From the NCBI GenBank assembly GCA_030063045.1, contig JAQSEB010000169.1, forward strand, positions 186,001 through 250,000: a DNA stretch of 64,000 nucleotides, written 5' to 3'. A program made the translations under genes and the position numbers. This stretch comes from Pratylenchus scribneri (lineage: Eukaryota; Nematoda; Chromadorea; Rhabditida; Pratylenchidae). The notes under the pieces were generated by a model, which was not told where the DNA came from, did no database searches, and was given only the letters and a program-made list of their open reading frames with translations. Below, one piece after another: positions 38,603 to 49,537 of the stretch (positions within the stretch are counted from its first letter, which is position 1; each line of letters begins with the position of its first letter).

Positions 38603-38987
38603 ATTTCAAACAGGGTGTCTAAATTACCACATAAATGTGGCTTTTGCCACATTTTCGACCATCTCGCCACATTTTTCCCACATTTTTGATTTTTTTGGCG
38701 CGCACTTTTTGTTACAATTTTTCGGTTTAGCCATTTTCGACTAAAATTTTTAGCTGTGCGGCCATTTTTGAGTAAAATTTTTCGCTGCGCGGCAATATTT
38801 GGATATAAAATAATAGAGAAATATACAAAATAAATATTTTTAAATTAATTTTTATTTGAATCTTAATTGTTTTAAAAAATGCCACATTTTTTGCCACATT
38901 TTTGGCCAATTTTGCCACATTTTTCCCACATTTTTCTTAGCCAATGCCACATTTTTGGTCCGACCTTATAGACACCCTGATTTCAAA
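38603..38987. mobile_element. hAT-like MITE, copy 1
   Basis: The element at 38611-38979 (369 bp) has inverted ends CAGGGTGTCTA and TAGACACCCTG and is flanked by the 8-bp direct repeat ATTTCAAA (38603-38610 and 38980-38987). An 8-bp target duplication with CAGGG ends is the hAT signature. Inside, TGCCACATTTTT-type motifs cluster near both ends. The 60-63 codon ORFs on each strand are not transposase. Confidence 0.85.
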
Positions 38988-41528
38988 TTAATATTGTATT
39001 CAATATCCATTGTATATATTGGCCTTATAGGCAAATGAATTAGAAAAAATGAATAATTGAGTAGAGAGAATATAGATCCTTGATGTAAGTTACATCAAGG
39101 GATTAATAAATAAAAAATTATTAGCTAATATTTCAAATTAATATTGTATAGAGTATCATTGTATATATTGGCCTTATAGGCAAATGAATTGGAAAAAATG
39201 AATAATTGAGTAGAGAGAAAATAGGTCCTTGATGTAAGTTACATCAAGGGATTAATAAATAAAAAATTATTAACTAATATTTGAAATTAATATTGTATAC
39301 AATATCCATTGTATATATTGGCCTTATAGGCAAATGAATTGGAAAAAATGAATAATTGAGTAGAGAGAAAATAGGTCCTTGATGTAAGTTACATCAAGGG
39401 ATTAATAAATAAAAAATTATTAGCTAATATTTGAAATTAATATTATATACAATATCCATTGTATATATTGGCCTTATAGGCAAATGAATTGGAAAAAATG
39501 AATAATTGAATAGAGAGAAAATAGGTCCTTGATGTAAGTTACATCAAGGGATTAATAAATAAAAAATTATTAGCTAATATTTGAAATTAATATTATATAC
39601 AATATCCATTGTATATATTGGCCTTATAGGCAAATGATTTGGATAAAATGAATAAAGGAATAGAGAGAAAATAGGTCCTTGATGTAAGTTACATCAAGGG
39701 ATTAATAAATAAAAAATTATTAGCTAATATTTGAAATTAATATTGTATTCAATATCCATTGTATATATTGGCCTTATAGGCAAATGAATTGGAAAAAATG
39801 AATAATTGAATAGAGAGAAAATAGGTCCTTGATGTAAGTTACATCAAGGGATTAATAAATAAAAAATTATTAGCTAATATTTGAAATTAATATTATATAC
39901 AATATCCATTGTATATATTGGCCTTATAGGCAAATGATTTGGATAAAATGAATAAAGGAATAGAGAGAAAATAGGTCCTTGATGTAAGTTACATCAAGGG
40001 ATTAATAAATAAAAAATTATTAGCTAATATTTGAAATTAATATTATATACAATATCCATTGTATATATTGGCCTTATAGGCAAATGAATTGGAAAAAATG
40101 AATAATTGAATAGAGAGAAAATAGGTCCTTGATGTAAGTTACATCAAGGGATTAATAAATAAAAAATTATTAGCTAATATTTGAAATTAATATTATATAC
40201 AATATCCATTGTATATATTGGCCTTATAGGCAAATGAATTGGAAAAAATGAATAATTGAATAGAGAGAAAATAGGTCCTTGATGTAAGTTACATCAAGGG
40301 ATTAATAAATAAAAAATTATTAGCTAATATTTGAAATTAATATTATATACAATATCCATTGTATATATTGGCCTTATAGGCAAATGAATTGGATAAAATG
40401 AATAAAGGAATAGAGAGAAAATAGGTCCTTGATGTAAGTTACATCAAGGGATTAATAAATAAAAAATTATTAGCTAATATTTGAAATTAATATTATATAC
40501 AATATCCATTGTATATATTGGCCTTATAGGCAAATGAATTGGAAAAAATGAATAATTGAATAGAGAGAAAATAGGTCCTTGATGTAAGTTACATCAAGGG
40601 ATTAATAAATAAAAAATTATTACCTAATATTTGAAATTAATATTGTATTCAATATCCATTGTATATATTGGCCTTATAGGCAAATGAATTGGAAAAAATG
40701 AATAATTGAATAGAGAGAAAATAGGTCCTTGATGTAAGTTACATCAAGGGATTAATAAATAAAAAATTATTAGCTAATATTTGAAATTAATATTATATAC
40801 AATATCCATTGTATATATTGGCCTTATAGGCAAATGAATTGGAAAAAATGAATAATTGAATAGAGAGAAAATAGGTCCTTGATGTAAGTTACATCAAGGG
40901 ATTAATAAATAAAAAATTATTAGCTAATATTTGAAATTAATATTATATACAATATCCATTGTATATATTGGCCTTATAGGCAAATGAATTGGATAAAATG
41001 AATAAAGGAATAGAGAGAAAATAGGTCCTTGATGTAAGTTACATCAAGGGATTAATAAATAAAAAATTATTAGCTAATATTTGAAATTAATATTGTATAC
41101 AATATCCATTGTATATATTGGCCTTATAGGCAAATGAATTGGAAAAAATGAATAATTGAATAGAGAGAAAATAGGTCCTTGATGTAAGTTACATCAAGGG
41201 ATTAATAAATAAAAAATTATTAGCTAATATTTGAAATTAATATTATATACAATATCCATTGTATATATTGGCCTTATAGGCAAATGATTTGGATAAAATG
41301 AATAAAGGAATAGAGAGAAAATAGGTCCTTGATGTAAGTTACATCAAGGGATTAATAAATAAAAAATTATTAGCTAATATTTGAAATTAATATTGTATTC
41401 AATATCCATTGTATATATTGGCCTTATAGGCAAATGAATTGGAAAAAATGAATAATTGAATAGAGAGAAAATAGGTCCTTGATGTAAGTTACATCAAGGG
41501 ATTAATAAATAAAAAATTATTAGCTAAT

Positions 41529-41913
41529 ATTTCAAACAGGGTGTCTAAATTACCACATAAATGTGGCTTTTGCCACATTTTCGACCATCTCGCCACATTT
41601 TTCCCACATTTTTGATTTTTTTGGCGCGCACTTTTTGTTACAATTTTTCGGTTTAGCCATTTTCGACTAAAATTTTTAGCTGTGCGGCCATTTTTGAGTA
41701 AAATTTTTCGCTGCGCGGCAATATTTGGATATAAAATAATAGAGAAATATACAAAATAAATATTTTTAAATTAATTTTTATTTGAATCTTAATTGTTTTA
41801 AAAAATGCCACATTTTTTGCCACATTTTTGGCCAATTTTGCCACATTTTTCCCACATTTTTCTTAGCCAATGCCACATTTTTGGTCCGACCTTATAGACA
41901 CCCTGATTTCAAA
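41529..41913. mobile_element. hAT-like MITE, copy 2
   Basis: Element 41537-41905, 369 bp, with the same ends, same ATTTCAAA duplication and apparently the same internal sequence as copy 1. It sits in the same satellite context, so it arose by duplication of the host array and not by new insertion. Confidence 0.85.
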
Positions 41914-42655
41914 TTAATATTGTATTCAATATCCATTGTATATATTGGCCTTATAGGCAAATGAATTAGAAAAAATGAATAATTGAGTAGAGAGAAAATA
42001 GATCCTTGATGTAAGTTACATCAAGGGATTAATAAATAAAAAATTATTAGCTAATTTTTGAAATTAATATTGTATAGAGTATCCATTGTATATATTGGCC
42101 TTATAGGCAAATGATTTGGATAAAATGAATAAAGGAATAGAGAGAAAATAGGTCCTTGATGTAAGTTACATCAAGGGATTAATAAATAAAAAATTATTAG
42201 CTAATATTTGAAATTAATATTATATACAATATCCATTGTATATATTGGCCTTATAGGCAAATGAATTGGAAAAAATGAATAATTGAATAGAGAGAAAATA
42301 GGTCCTTGATGTAAGTTACATCAAGGGATTAATAAATAAAAAATTATTAGCTAATATTTGAAATTAATATTATATACAATATCCATTGTATATATTGGCC
42401 TTATAGGCAAATGATTTGGATAAAATGAATAAAGGAATAGAGAGAAAATAGGTCCTTGATGTAAGTTACATCAAGGGATTAATAAATAAAAAATTATTAG
42501 CTAATATTTGAAATTAATATTGTATTCAATATCCATTGTATATATTGGCCTTATAGGCAAATGAATTGGAAAAAATGAATAATTGAATAGAGAGAAAATA
42601 GGTCCTTGATGTAAGTTACATCAAGGGATTAATAAATAAAAAATTATTAGCTAAT

Positions 42656-43040
42656 ATTTCAAACAGGGTGTCTAAATTACCACATAAATGTGGCTTTTGC
42701 CACATTTTCGACCATCTCGCCACATTTTTCCCACATTTTTGATTTTTTTGGCGCGCACTTTTTGTTACAATTTTTCGGTTTAGCCATTTTCGACTAAAAT
42801 TTTTAGCTGTGCGGCCATTTTTGAGTAAAATTTTTCGCTGCGCGGCAATATTTGGATATAAAATAATAGAGAAATATACAAAATAAATATTTTTAAATTA
42901 ATTTTTATTTGAATCTTAATTGTTTTAAAAAATGCCACATTTTTTGCCACATTTTTGGCCAATTTTGCCACATTTTTCCCACATTTTTCTTAGCCAATGC
43001 CACATTTTTGGTCCGACCTTATAGACACCCTGATTTCAAA
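42656..43040. mobile_element. hAT-like MITE, copy 3
   Basis: Element 42664-43032, 369 bp, with identical ends and target duplication. It lies 1127 bp beyond copy 2, against 2926 bp between copies 1 and 2. Confidence 0.85.
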
Positions 43041-43460
43041 TTAATATTGTATTCAATATCCATTGTATATATTGGCCTTATAGGCAAATGAATTAGAAAA
43101 AATGAATAATTGAGTAGAGAGAAAATAGATCCTTGATGTAAGTTACATCAAGGGATTAATAAATAAAAAATTATTAGCTAATTTTTGAAATTAATATTGT
43201 ATAGAGTATCCATTGTATATATTGACCTTATAGGCAAAAGAATTAGAAAAAAAGAATAATTGAATAGAGAGAAAATAGGTCCTTGATGTAAGTTACATCA
43301 AGGTATTAATAAATAAAAAATTATTAGCTAATATTTGAAATTAATATTGTATAGAGTATCCATTGTATATATTGGCCTTATAGGCAAATGAATTAGAAAA
43401 AATGAATTATTGAATAGAGAGAAAATAAGTTCTTGATGTAAGTTACATCAAGGTATGTAA

Positions 43461-46330
43461 TTTACATATAGGAATTTTTCTTACTAATTTCAAATATTCA
43501 TTCTTCTATTCATAGAATTATAAGGCAATAGTTACGATGGATTCTGAATATAATATAAAATTGAATTGATAGCTAATAATTTTTTATTTTTTAATACGTA
43601 TATGTAACTTACATATAGGAATTTTTCTTACTAATTTCAAATATTCATTCTTCTATTCATAGAATTATAAGGCAAATAGTTACGATGGATTATGAATATA
43701 ATATAAATTTGAATTGATAGCTAAAAATTAGGAATTTCTTGATAAAATGATGTAAATTACCTCATGGACATTTTTTTTTAAATTCATCTATTCATTCTTG
43801 AATTTATATTTCCTAAAAACCTATATATACGATGGATTATGAATATAATATAAATTTGAATTGATAGCTAAAAATTAAGAATTTCTTGAAAAAAAGATGT
43901 AAATTACATCAAGGACATTTTCTTTTTAAATTCATCTATTCATTCTTCTATTTATATTTCCTAAAAATCTATATATACGATGTATTATGAATATAATATT
44001 AATTTGAATTAATAGCTAAAAACTAGGAATTTGTTGAAAAAAAGATGTAAATTACATCAAGGACATTTTCTTTTTAAATTCATCTATTCATTCTTCTATT
44101 TATATTCCCTAAAAACCTATATATACTATGGATTATGAATATAATATAAATTTGAATTGATATCTAAAAATTAGGAATTTCTTGAAAAAAAGATGTAAAT
44201 TACATCAAGGACATTTTCTTTTTAAATTCATCTATTCATTCTTCTATTTATATTCCCTAAAAACCTATATATACTATGGATTATGAATATAATATAAATT
44301 TGAATTGATATCTAAAAATTAGGAATTTCTTGAAAAAAAGATGTAAATTACATCATGGACATTTTCTTTTTAAATTCATCTATTCATTCTTGTATTTATA
44401 TTCCCTAAAAACATATATATTCTATAGATTATGAATATAATATATATTTAAAATGATAGCTAAAAATTAGGAATTTCTTGAAAAAAAGATGTAAATTACA
44501 TCAAGGACATTTTCTTTTTAAATTCATCTATTCATTCTTCTATTTATATTTCCTAAAAACCTATATATACGATGGATTATGAATATAATATAAATTTGAA
44601 TTGATAGCTAAAAATTAAGAATTTCTTGAAAAAAAGATGTAAATTACATCAAGGACATTTTCTTTTTAAATTCATCTATTCATTCTTCTATTTATATTTC
44701 CTAAAAAAATATATATACAATGGATTTTGAATATAATATAAATTTGAATTAATAGCTAAAAACTAGGAATTTGTTGAAAAAAAGATGTAAATTACATCAA
44801 GGACATTTTCTTTTTAAATTCATCTATTCATTCTTCTATTTATATTCCCTAAAAACCTATATATACTATGGATTATGAATATAATATAAATTTGAATTGA
44901 TATCTAAAAATTAGGAATTTCTTGAAAAAAAGATGTAAATTACATCATGGACATTTTCTTTTTAAATTCATCTATTCATTCTTGTATTTATATTCCCTAA
45001 AAACATATATATTCTATAGATTATGAATATAATATATATTTAAAATGATAGCTAAAAATTAGGAATTTCTTGAAAAAAAGATGTAAATTACATCATGGAC
45101 ATTTTCTTTTTAAATTCATCTATTCATTCTTGTATTTATATTCCCTAAAAACCTATATATACTCTGGATTATTAATATAATATAAATTTGAATTGATATC
45201 TAAAAATTAAGAATTTCTTGAAAAAAAGATGTAAATTACATCATGGACATTTTCTTTTTAAATTCATATATTCATTCTTGTATTTATATTTCCTAAAAAC
45301 CTATATATACTCTGGATTATGAATATAATATAAATTTGAATTGATATCTAAAAATTAGGAATTTCTTGAAAAAAAGATGTAAATTACATCATGGACATTT
45401 TCTTTTTAAATTCATCTATTCATTCTTGTATTTATATTCCCTAAAAACCTATATATACTCTGGATTATGAATATAATATAAATTTGAATTGATATCTAAA
45501 AATTAGGAATTTCTTGAAAAAAAGATGTAAATTACATCATGGACATTTTCTTTTTAAATTCATCTATTCATTCTTGTATTTATATTTCCTAAAAACCTAT
45601 ATATACTCTGGATTATGAATATAATATAAATTTGAATTGATATCTAAAAATTAGGAATTTCTTGAAAAAAAGATGTAAATTACATCATGGACATTTTCTT
45701 TTTAAATTCATCTATTCATTCTTGTATTTATATTCCCTAAAAACCTATATATACTCTGGATTATGAATATAATATAAATTTGAATTGATATCTAAAAATT
45801 AGGAATTTCTTGAAAAAAAGATGTAAATTACATCATGGACATTTTCTTTTTAAATTCATCTATTCATTCTTGTATTTATATTCCCTAAAAACCTATATAT
45901 ACTATGGATTCTGAATATAATATAAATTTGAATTGATAGCTACAAATTAGGAATTTCTTGATAAAAAATGTAAATTACATCATGGACATTTTCTTTTTAA
46001 ATTCATATATTCATTCTTGTATTTATATTTCCTAAAAACCTATATATACGATGGATTATGAATATAATATAAAATTGAATTAATAGCAATAATTTTGAAT
46101 TTTTAATCCTAATATTTAACTTACATATAGGAATTTTTCTTATTAATTCCAAATATTCATTCTTCTATTTATATGCCCATAATACTAATTATATACGATG
46201 GATTCTAAATTCAATATTAATTTGAATTTTTAGCCAAAAATTATATGATTTTAATCCAATGATGTAACTTACATCATTGACTTTTTATTTCTCTATTTAT
46301 TTATTCATTCTTCTATTCATAGACCTTTAA
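43461..46330. repeat. Satellite subarray 3, inverted orientation, about 147-bp monomers
   Basis: About nineteen units read 'gaatttcttgaaaaaaagat', GATGTAA-A-TTACATC, 'gacattttctttttaaattc', 'atctattcattcttgtattt', 'ctaaaaacctatatatac' and 'gattatgaatataatataaa'. Reverse-complemented, they match the order of motifs in subarrays 1 and 2 (TATAA.AT..AATTTG, GAATGAATA, AAAATG, GATGTAA.TTACATC). The last units (46100-46330) match the reverse complement of the first units of subarray 1. Confidence 0.9.
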
Positions 46331-46779
46331 TGCAATTTCATAGATTCCCAATTCAATTAAAAAAAATAAAAAAAGGGATGATGATCCAGACCGAATTTAA
46401 CAGATATGAGCTCTGAGTCCGGATCTAGGATCCATGGACAGGAATGACGAAATAAAAACATACAAAATTTATTGAAATTTTATTCCATTGTTCCTTCAAC
46501 AATTTTTTTCTAACAGAGAGGGTGGAACAAATTCTCCTCTCAACTATACCCAAAATTTCAATAATAAAATTAAAAAGACAGATGGAAAAGAAAAATTAAT
46601 TTAAAAATTCCCCAAAAACAGTGGCATCATTTATTGTGTCTTCTTCTTTTGGCCTTTGTCTCAATGGCCACCGACAAAGATGAAAGAGACGAACACTTTT
46701 TGAAATTTAAAATAAATTAATATATGAAAATGGCAATTAAAACCTCCAATGCCCAAAACAAACATCGAAACCACATGGC
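46331..46779. other. 3' flank of the minus-strand LU-like gene remnant
   Basis: 46480-46590 ('ctctcaactatacccaaaat', 'aaaagacagat') is similar to 52725-52790, the 3' flank of the minus-strand LU gene ending at 52890. Within 46690-46779 a frame-displaced stretch reads SHVVSMFVLGIGGF, the counterpart of that gene's hydrophobic tail. Confidence 0.55.
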
Positions 46780-47446
46780 TTAAACTACTATCGGCAATTC
46801 TTCCGTTGCACTATCAGAAGCAATTTTAGCAGTAGAAGTTGGAATAGATGTTGTAGAACTTGTCAAAAATAAATTTGTGTCAAAAAAAGCATTTTTTATG
46901 CCAAAAGGGTAATTTTTTGTCAAAAAATATTTTCCCTACCATAAGTACAACGACCACGCCCCTCAAAGCTTGTACCCAATCGATAAATCTCATCAAGATG
47001 CGTCGATTGATATATAAATTGCTTTGGTTTGATCAAATTTATATTAGTTTTAAACGCAAAATCATAGGATGGTTTAAACGGTTTAATATTCTTTAATTTT
47101 GATCAAACCATGACAAATCGATGCGTCTCGATGAGATCTACAAAATAATATTAGGTTTTCGAGGTTCTAAACCTTTTATAAAAAAAAATTTGTGCCAAAA
47201 AATATAGTAACCTTGTGGTGGTTGTGGTAGTTGTAGTAGTGGTAGGCGTAGTGATGGTGGTAGTAGAAGTAGTAGTGGTTTCATGAATTTCTGTGAATAA
47301 TAAATCTAATTATTTAATTAAAAAACACAAAAATGTACCATCGCATTTGCATCCAAAGTGCCGATCAATTGCGTTCTTATCGAGTCCAATTATTCCCGAA
47401 ATCGTCTTATACACATCGTCACAAATGCCACATCCATTTATTTTCA
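46780..47446 (-). pseudogene. LU-like GPI-protein gene, 5'-incomplete and tail-frameshifted
   Basis: Minus-strand exon blocks 47446-47339, 47290-47212 and 46858-46780 join in frame. The first gives VKINGCGICDDVYKTISG and FGCKCD, the equivalent of the third exon of the gene at 52.9-54.2 kb (ACGTCDLVYKVM, FGCTCE). The second and third form a Thr-rich stalk (ETTTTSTTTITTPTTTTTTT, then SSTTSIPTSTAKIASDSATE). The frame then stops at LPIVV, while the expected hydrophobic tail (SHVVSMFVLGIGGF) continues one base out of frame, so the anchor signal has been lost. No signal-peptide or first LU exon was found upstream. A family A element occupies the intron at about 46930-47190. Confidence 0.6.
46930..47190. 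repeat. Family A palindromic element in LU-remnant intron
   Basis: GATAAATCTCATCAAGATGC and GATGCGTCTCGATGAGATCT are inverted around a central GGTTTAAACGGTTTAAT. It has the same layout as other family A copies. Confidence 0.6.
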
Positions 47447-47876
47447 CTGAAAAACCCAGGAATTTAGATCATATTTTGGAATATAAATTGGCTGAAATTT
47501 GCCCAGGAAAAAAATTCTCAAAAATAAGAATTTTTAATTTAAATCAAGAATAAAAATGAATAAATCGGAAAAAAAGAAAAACTTTAAAGCACGGCTCGGA
47601 TTCACTCTTATTTTATAAAAAAATCCTTAACAATTTGATCACCTTCCTTAATCAAAAATAATAGAAATTTTTTGGGAACCTATAAAATATATTTTACTAA
47701 ATTCCCGTTATTTAAATGAAATTATAAAGGAATTAGTCTCAAAATTCCGATGAAATACTTTATCTTTGTAGTTTTCTTTTTGGAAGTTTAGAGAACAGTC
47801 AGTTAAAAATATAATACCTAATAATTTATCCGAGTCACAAAAAAATATTTGTTGCCATCGGTGATCGGTCTAAATT

Positions 47877-48037
47877 CTAAAGTGAGGATGAATTTGCCAT
47901 CCACTGATCGAAGAGTTCATCCACTGTCCCTTTAATCGCATCCCTCAATATTTCTTCATATTGGTCAAGTTAATCCATTTCCCGGCATTAGGCCAAAAAT
48001 TCTGCTTCCTTCCAATCTGCACTATGGCCAAACGTAC
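47877..48037 (-). pseudogene. Decayed coding fragment with two in-frame stops
   Basis: The minus strand reads TFGHSADWKEAEFLA, stop, CREMD, stop, LDQYEEILRDAIKGTVDELF, then DQWMANSSSL and a terminal stop. The two TAA codons (47988-47990 and 47970-47972) interrupt an otherwise protein-like helical sequence. The source family is not recognised. Confidence 0.5.
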
Positions 48038-48646
48038 TACAAAATCTGAAATTTTTTATCTCATCATAACTTTTCTATATTTTTCCCTTAAGAATATAAG
48101 GTCTATGCATTTATTTTCTCCATCACCCTAAATCATCTAATCATTTCTACTGATTTATTCAATTGGTTCTTGGTTGGCATTCATAATATTTATTATTTAT
48201 TTCCTAAAATACCGAGAGATTCATATTTTCCTATCAAAATAATTAGACGATTTTAGCCATATAAGAAAGCACCAAATAGAGATATGAACAAAAATAGATG
48301 ATTTCATTTTTTCCTTCTGTGTCTTTTAGACTGGATGAATCATTTTTTATTGTGAATAAAATTTTCATCTGCTGCTCTGCTGGATAATTTGTTTTCTTTT
48401 TCACCATTTTCAATTTTTAACAATTTTTAAATCCTGCTGATTTCAAAATCAAATTTACTTTATTCAAAAAAATTTCTAATAATCTTCTTTTAAATTGTCT
48501 TCAATGTACCGCATTTCTTTCCTCCTTTTGTTGGTGTCCATCATCATGCCACACCAAGAAAAGATGCCATGATGGCGGCCACAAACAAAAGGAGAAAAAT
48601 GCGATGAGTCGTGAAGCAATGCTATGCTGCTGCTGGCGGCAAAAAA

Positions 48647-48868
48647 TTAGGCTATAAAAAGATAAATTAAATCGACGCAGACAACGACAAATGCAGCCAT
48701 CATTACGATTGCACTTCTGCTGATATTACCGGTAATTTTCTCGTCATACATAAAGAGTTGACCCCCTGTTAAAATTAAAAAAAATGTATCAAATAAGTCT
48801 AAAAATGTTTTTCGATACAGAATAAAAAGACAGGATGATTGTGTAGAGTCATCATCATCAGCCATCAT
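48647..48868 (-). CDS. Candidate small membrane protein, 73 aa
   Basis: The minus-strand ORF opens MMADDDDSTQSSCLFILY. It has a hydrophobic C-terminal segment (AIVMMAAFVVVCVDLIYLFIA). The second half (GGQLFMYDEKITGNISRS) follows a good acceptor-like TTTTAACAG, so it may be a last exon of a larger membrane-protein gene and not a stand-alone ORF. No homologue is recognised. Confidence 0.3.
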   Translation of the reverse strand: MMADDDDSTQSSCLFILYRKTFLDLFDTFFLILTGGQLFMYDEKITGNISRSAIVMMAAFVVVCVDLIYLFIA

Positions 48869-49537
48869 CCTAAATTAATTTTATTTTTCATCAAAAAGTG
48901 AGTCATATTTAACCATTTCTAATTGATGGCAAGGGACCTTTCCGTTTTTATTTTATTTTATTTTTCGCTTAATCAATCATATATCTTTTATTTTATGTGT
49001 ATTATATAATGTTATAAAAATTTTGACTTTAGTTAATTTCTAAAAGTCTGTACATAGTATGTCGTACTAAATTATTAAATTATAAAATTTCGCGATTACG
49101 ATTATAAAAATATGTACACCTTCCTTTTAATAATTTATTTATCAACAAATGAATTTTAAGTTTAAGATTTTTAAGAAATCAAAACAATATTTTTTCTAAA
49201 GTGAATGAATTAGAATCTCGTTGGAAAAAACTGGATTTTGGGATCAATTTTTCAGGAGTGGATCCTTATCCCCAGTGATAAAACGATGACAATAATTCCT
49301 GGGTTTTCAATTTCTGATATTAAAAAGAAATCCTACATATTTTGTTAGATCTAGAAATTGATATAAAATTTATGGTTTAAAACTATGAATTTTATAAAGC
49401 AGGAAACCAAAAAGAATTGTAAAAAAATACGTAATGACGAATAGATATTTCTTATTTAATTTTTGCATCCATAAAATAAATCAATTCTAAAATGACAGAA
49501 AAAATATTTATTTTGTATTCAAAACTACATAAATAAA

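Larger units (their letters stand above)
35691..43460. repeat. Satellite subarray 2, 150-bp monomers with higher-order variants
   Basis: About 44 monomers with an exact 150-bp period over long stretches. Each has 'atattggccttataggcaaa', a variable box, 'agagagaaaataggt' and an 11+1+11 palindrome (CCTTGATGTAA, G, TTACATCAAGG). Two main monomer types differ in the variable box: X 'aattggaaaaaatgaataat' and Y 'atttggataaaatgaataaa'. Their order is repeated in two long blocks. Three 369-bp insertions interrupt it. No real coding capacity. Confidence 0.95.
47447..49537. other. Interval with gene fragments only
   Basis: It contains the decayed coding fragment at 47877-48037 and a candidate small membrane ORF at 48647-48868 (separate entries). 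The rest is AT-rich without exon chains. Confidence 0.4.

Noticed and set aside
38727..43091. Identical 60-63 codon ORFs on both strands, three times
   Set aside because: They lie inside the three copies of the 369-bp MITE, overlap on opposite strands and have no transposase features.
33905..46330. Satellite as a CRISPR-like array
   Set aside because: There are palindromic cores at regular spacing, but the whole 147-150-bp monomer is repeated with no unique spacers, and the host is eukaryotic.
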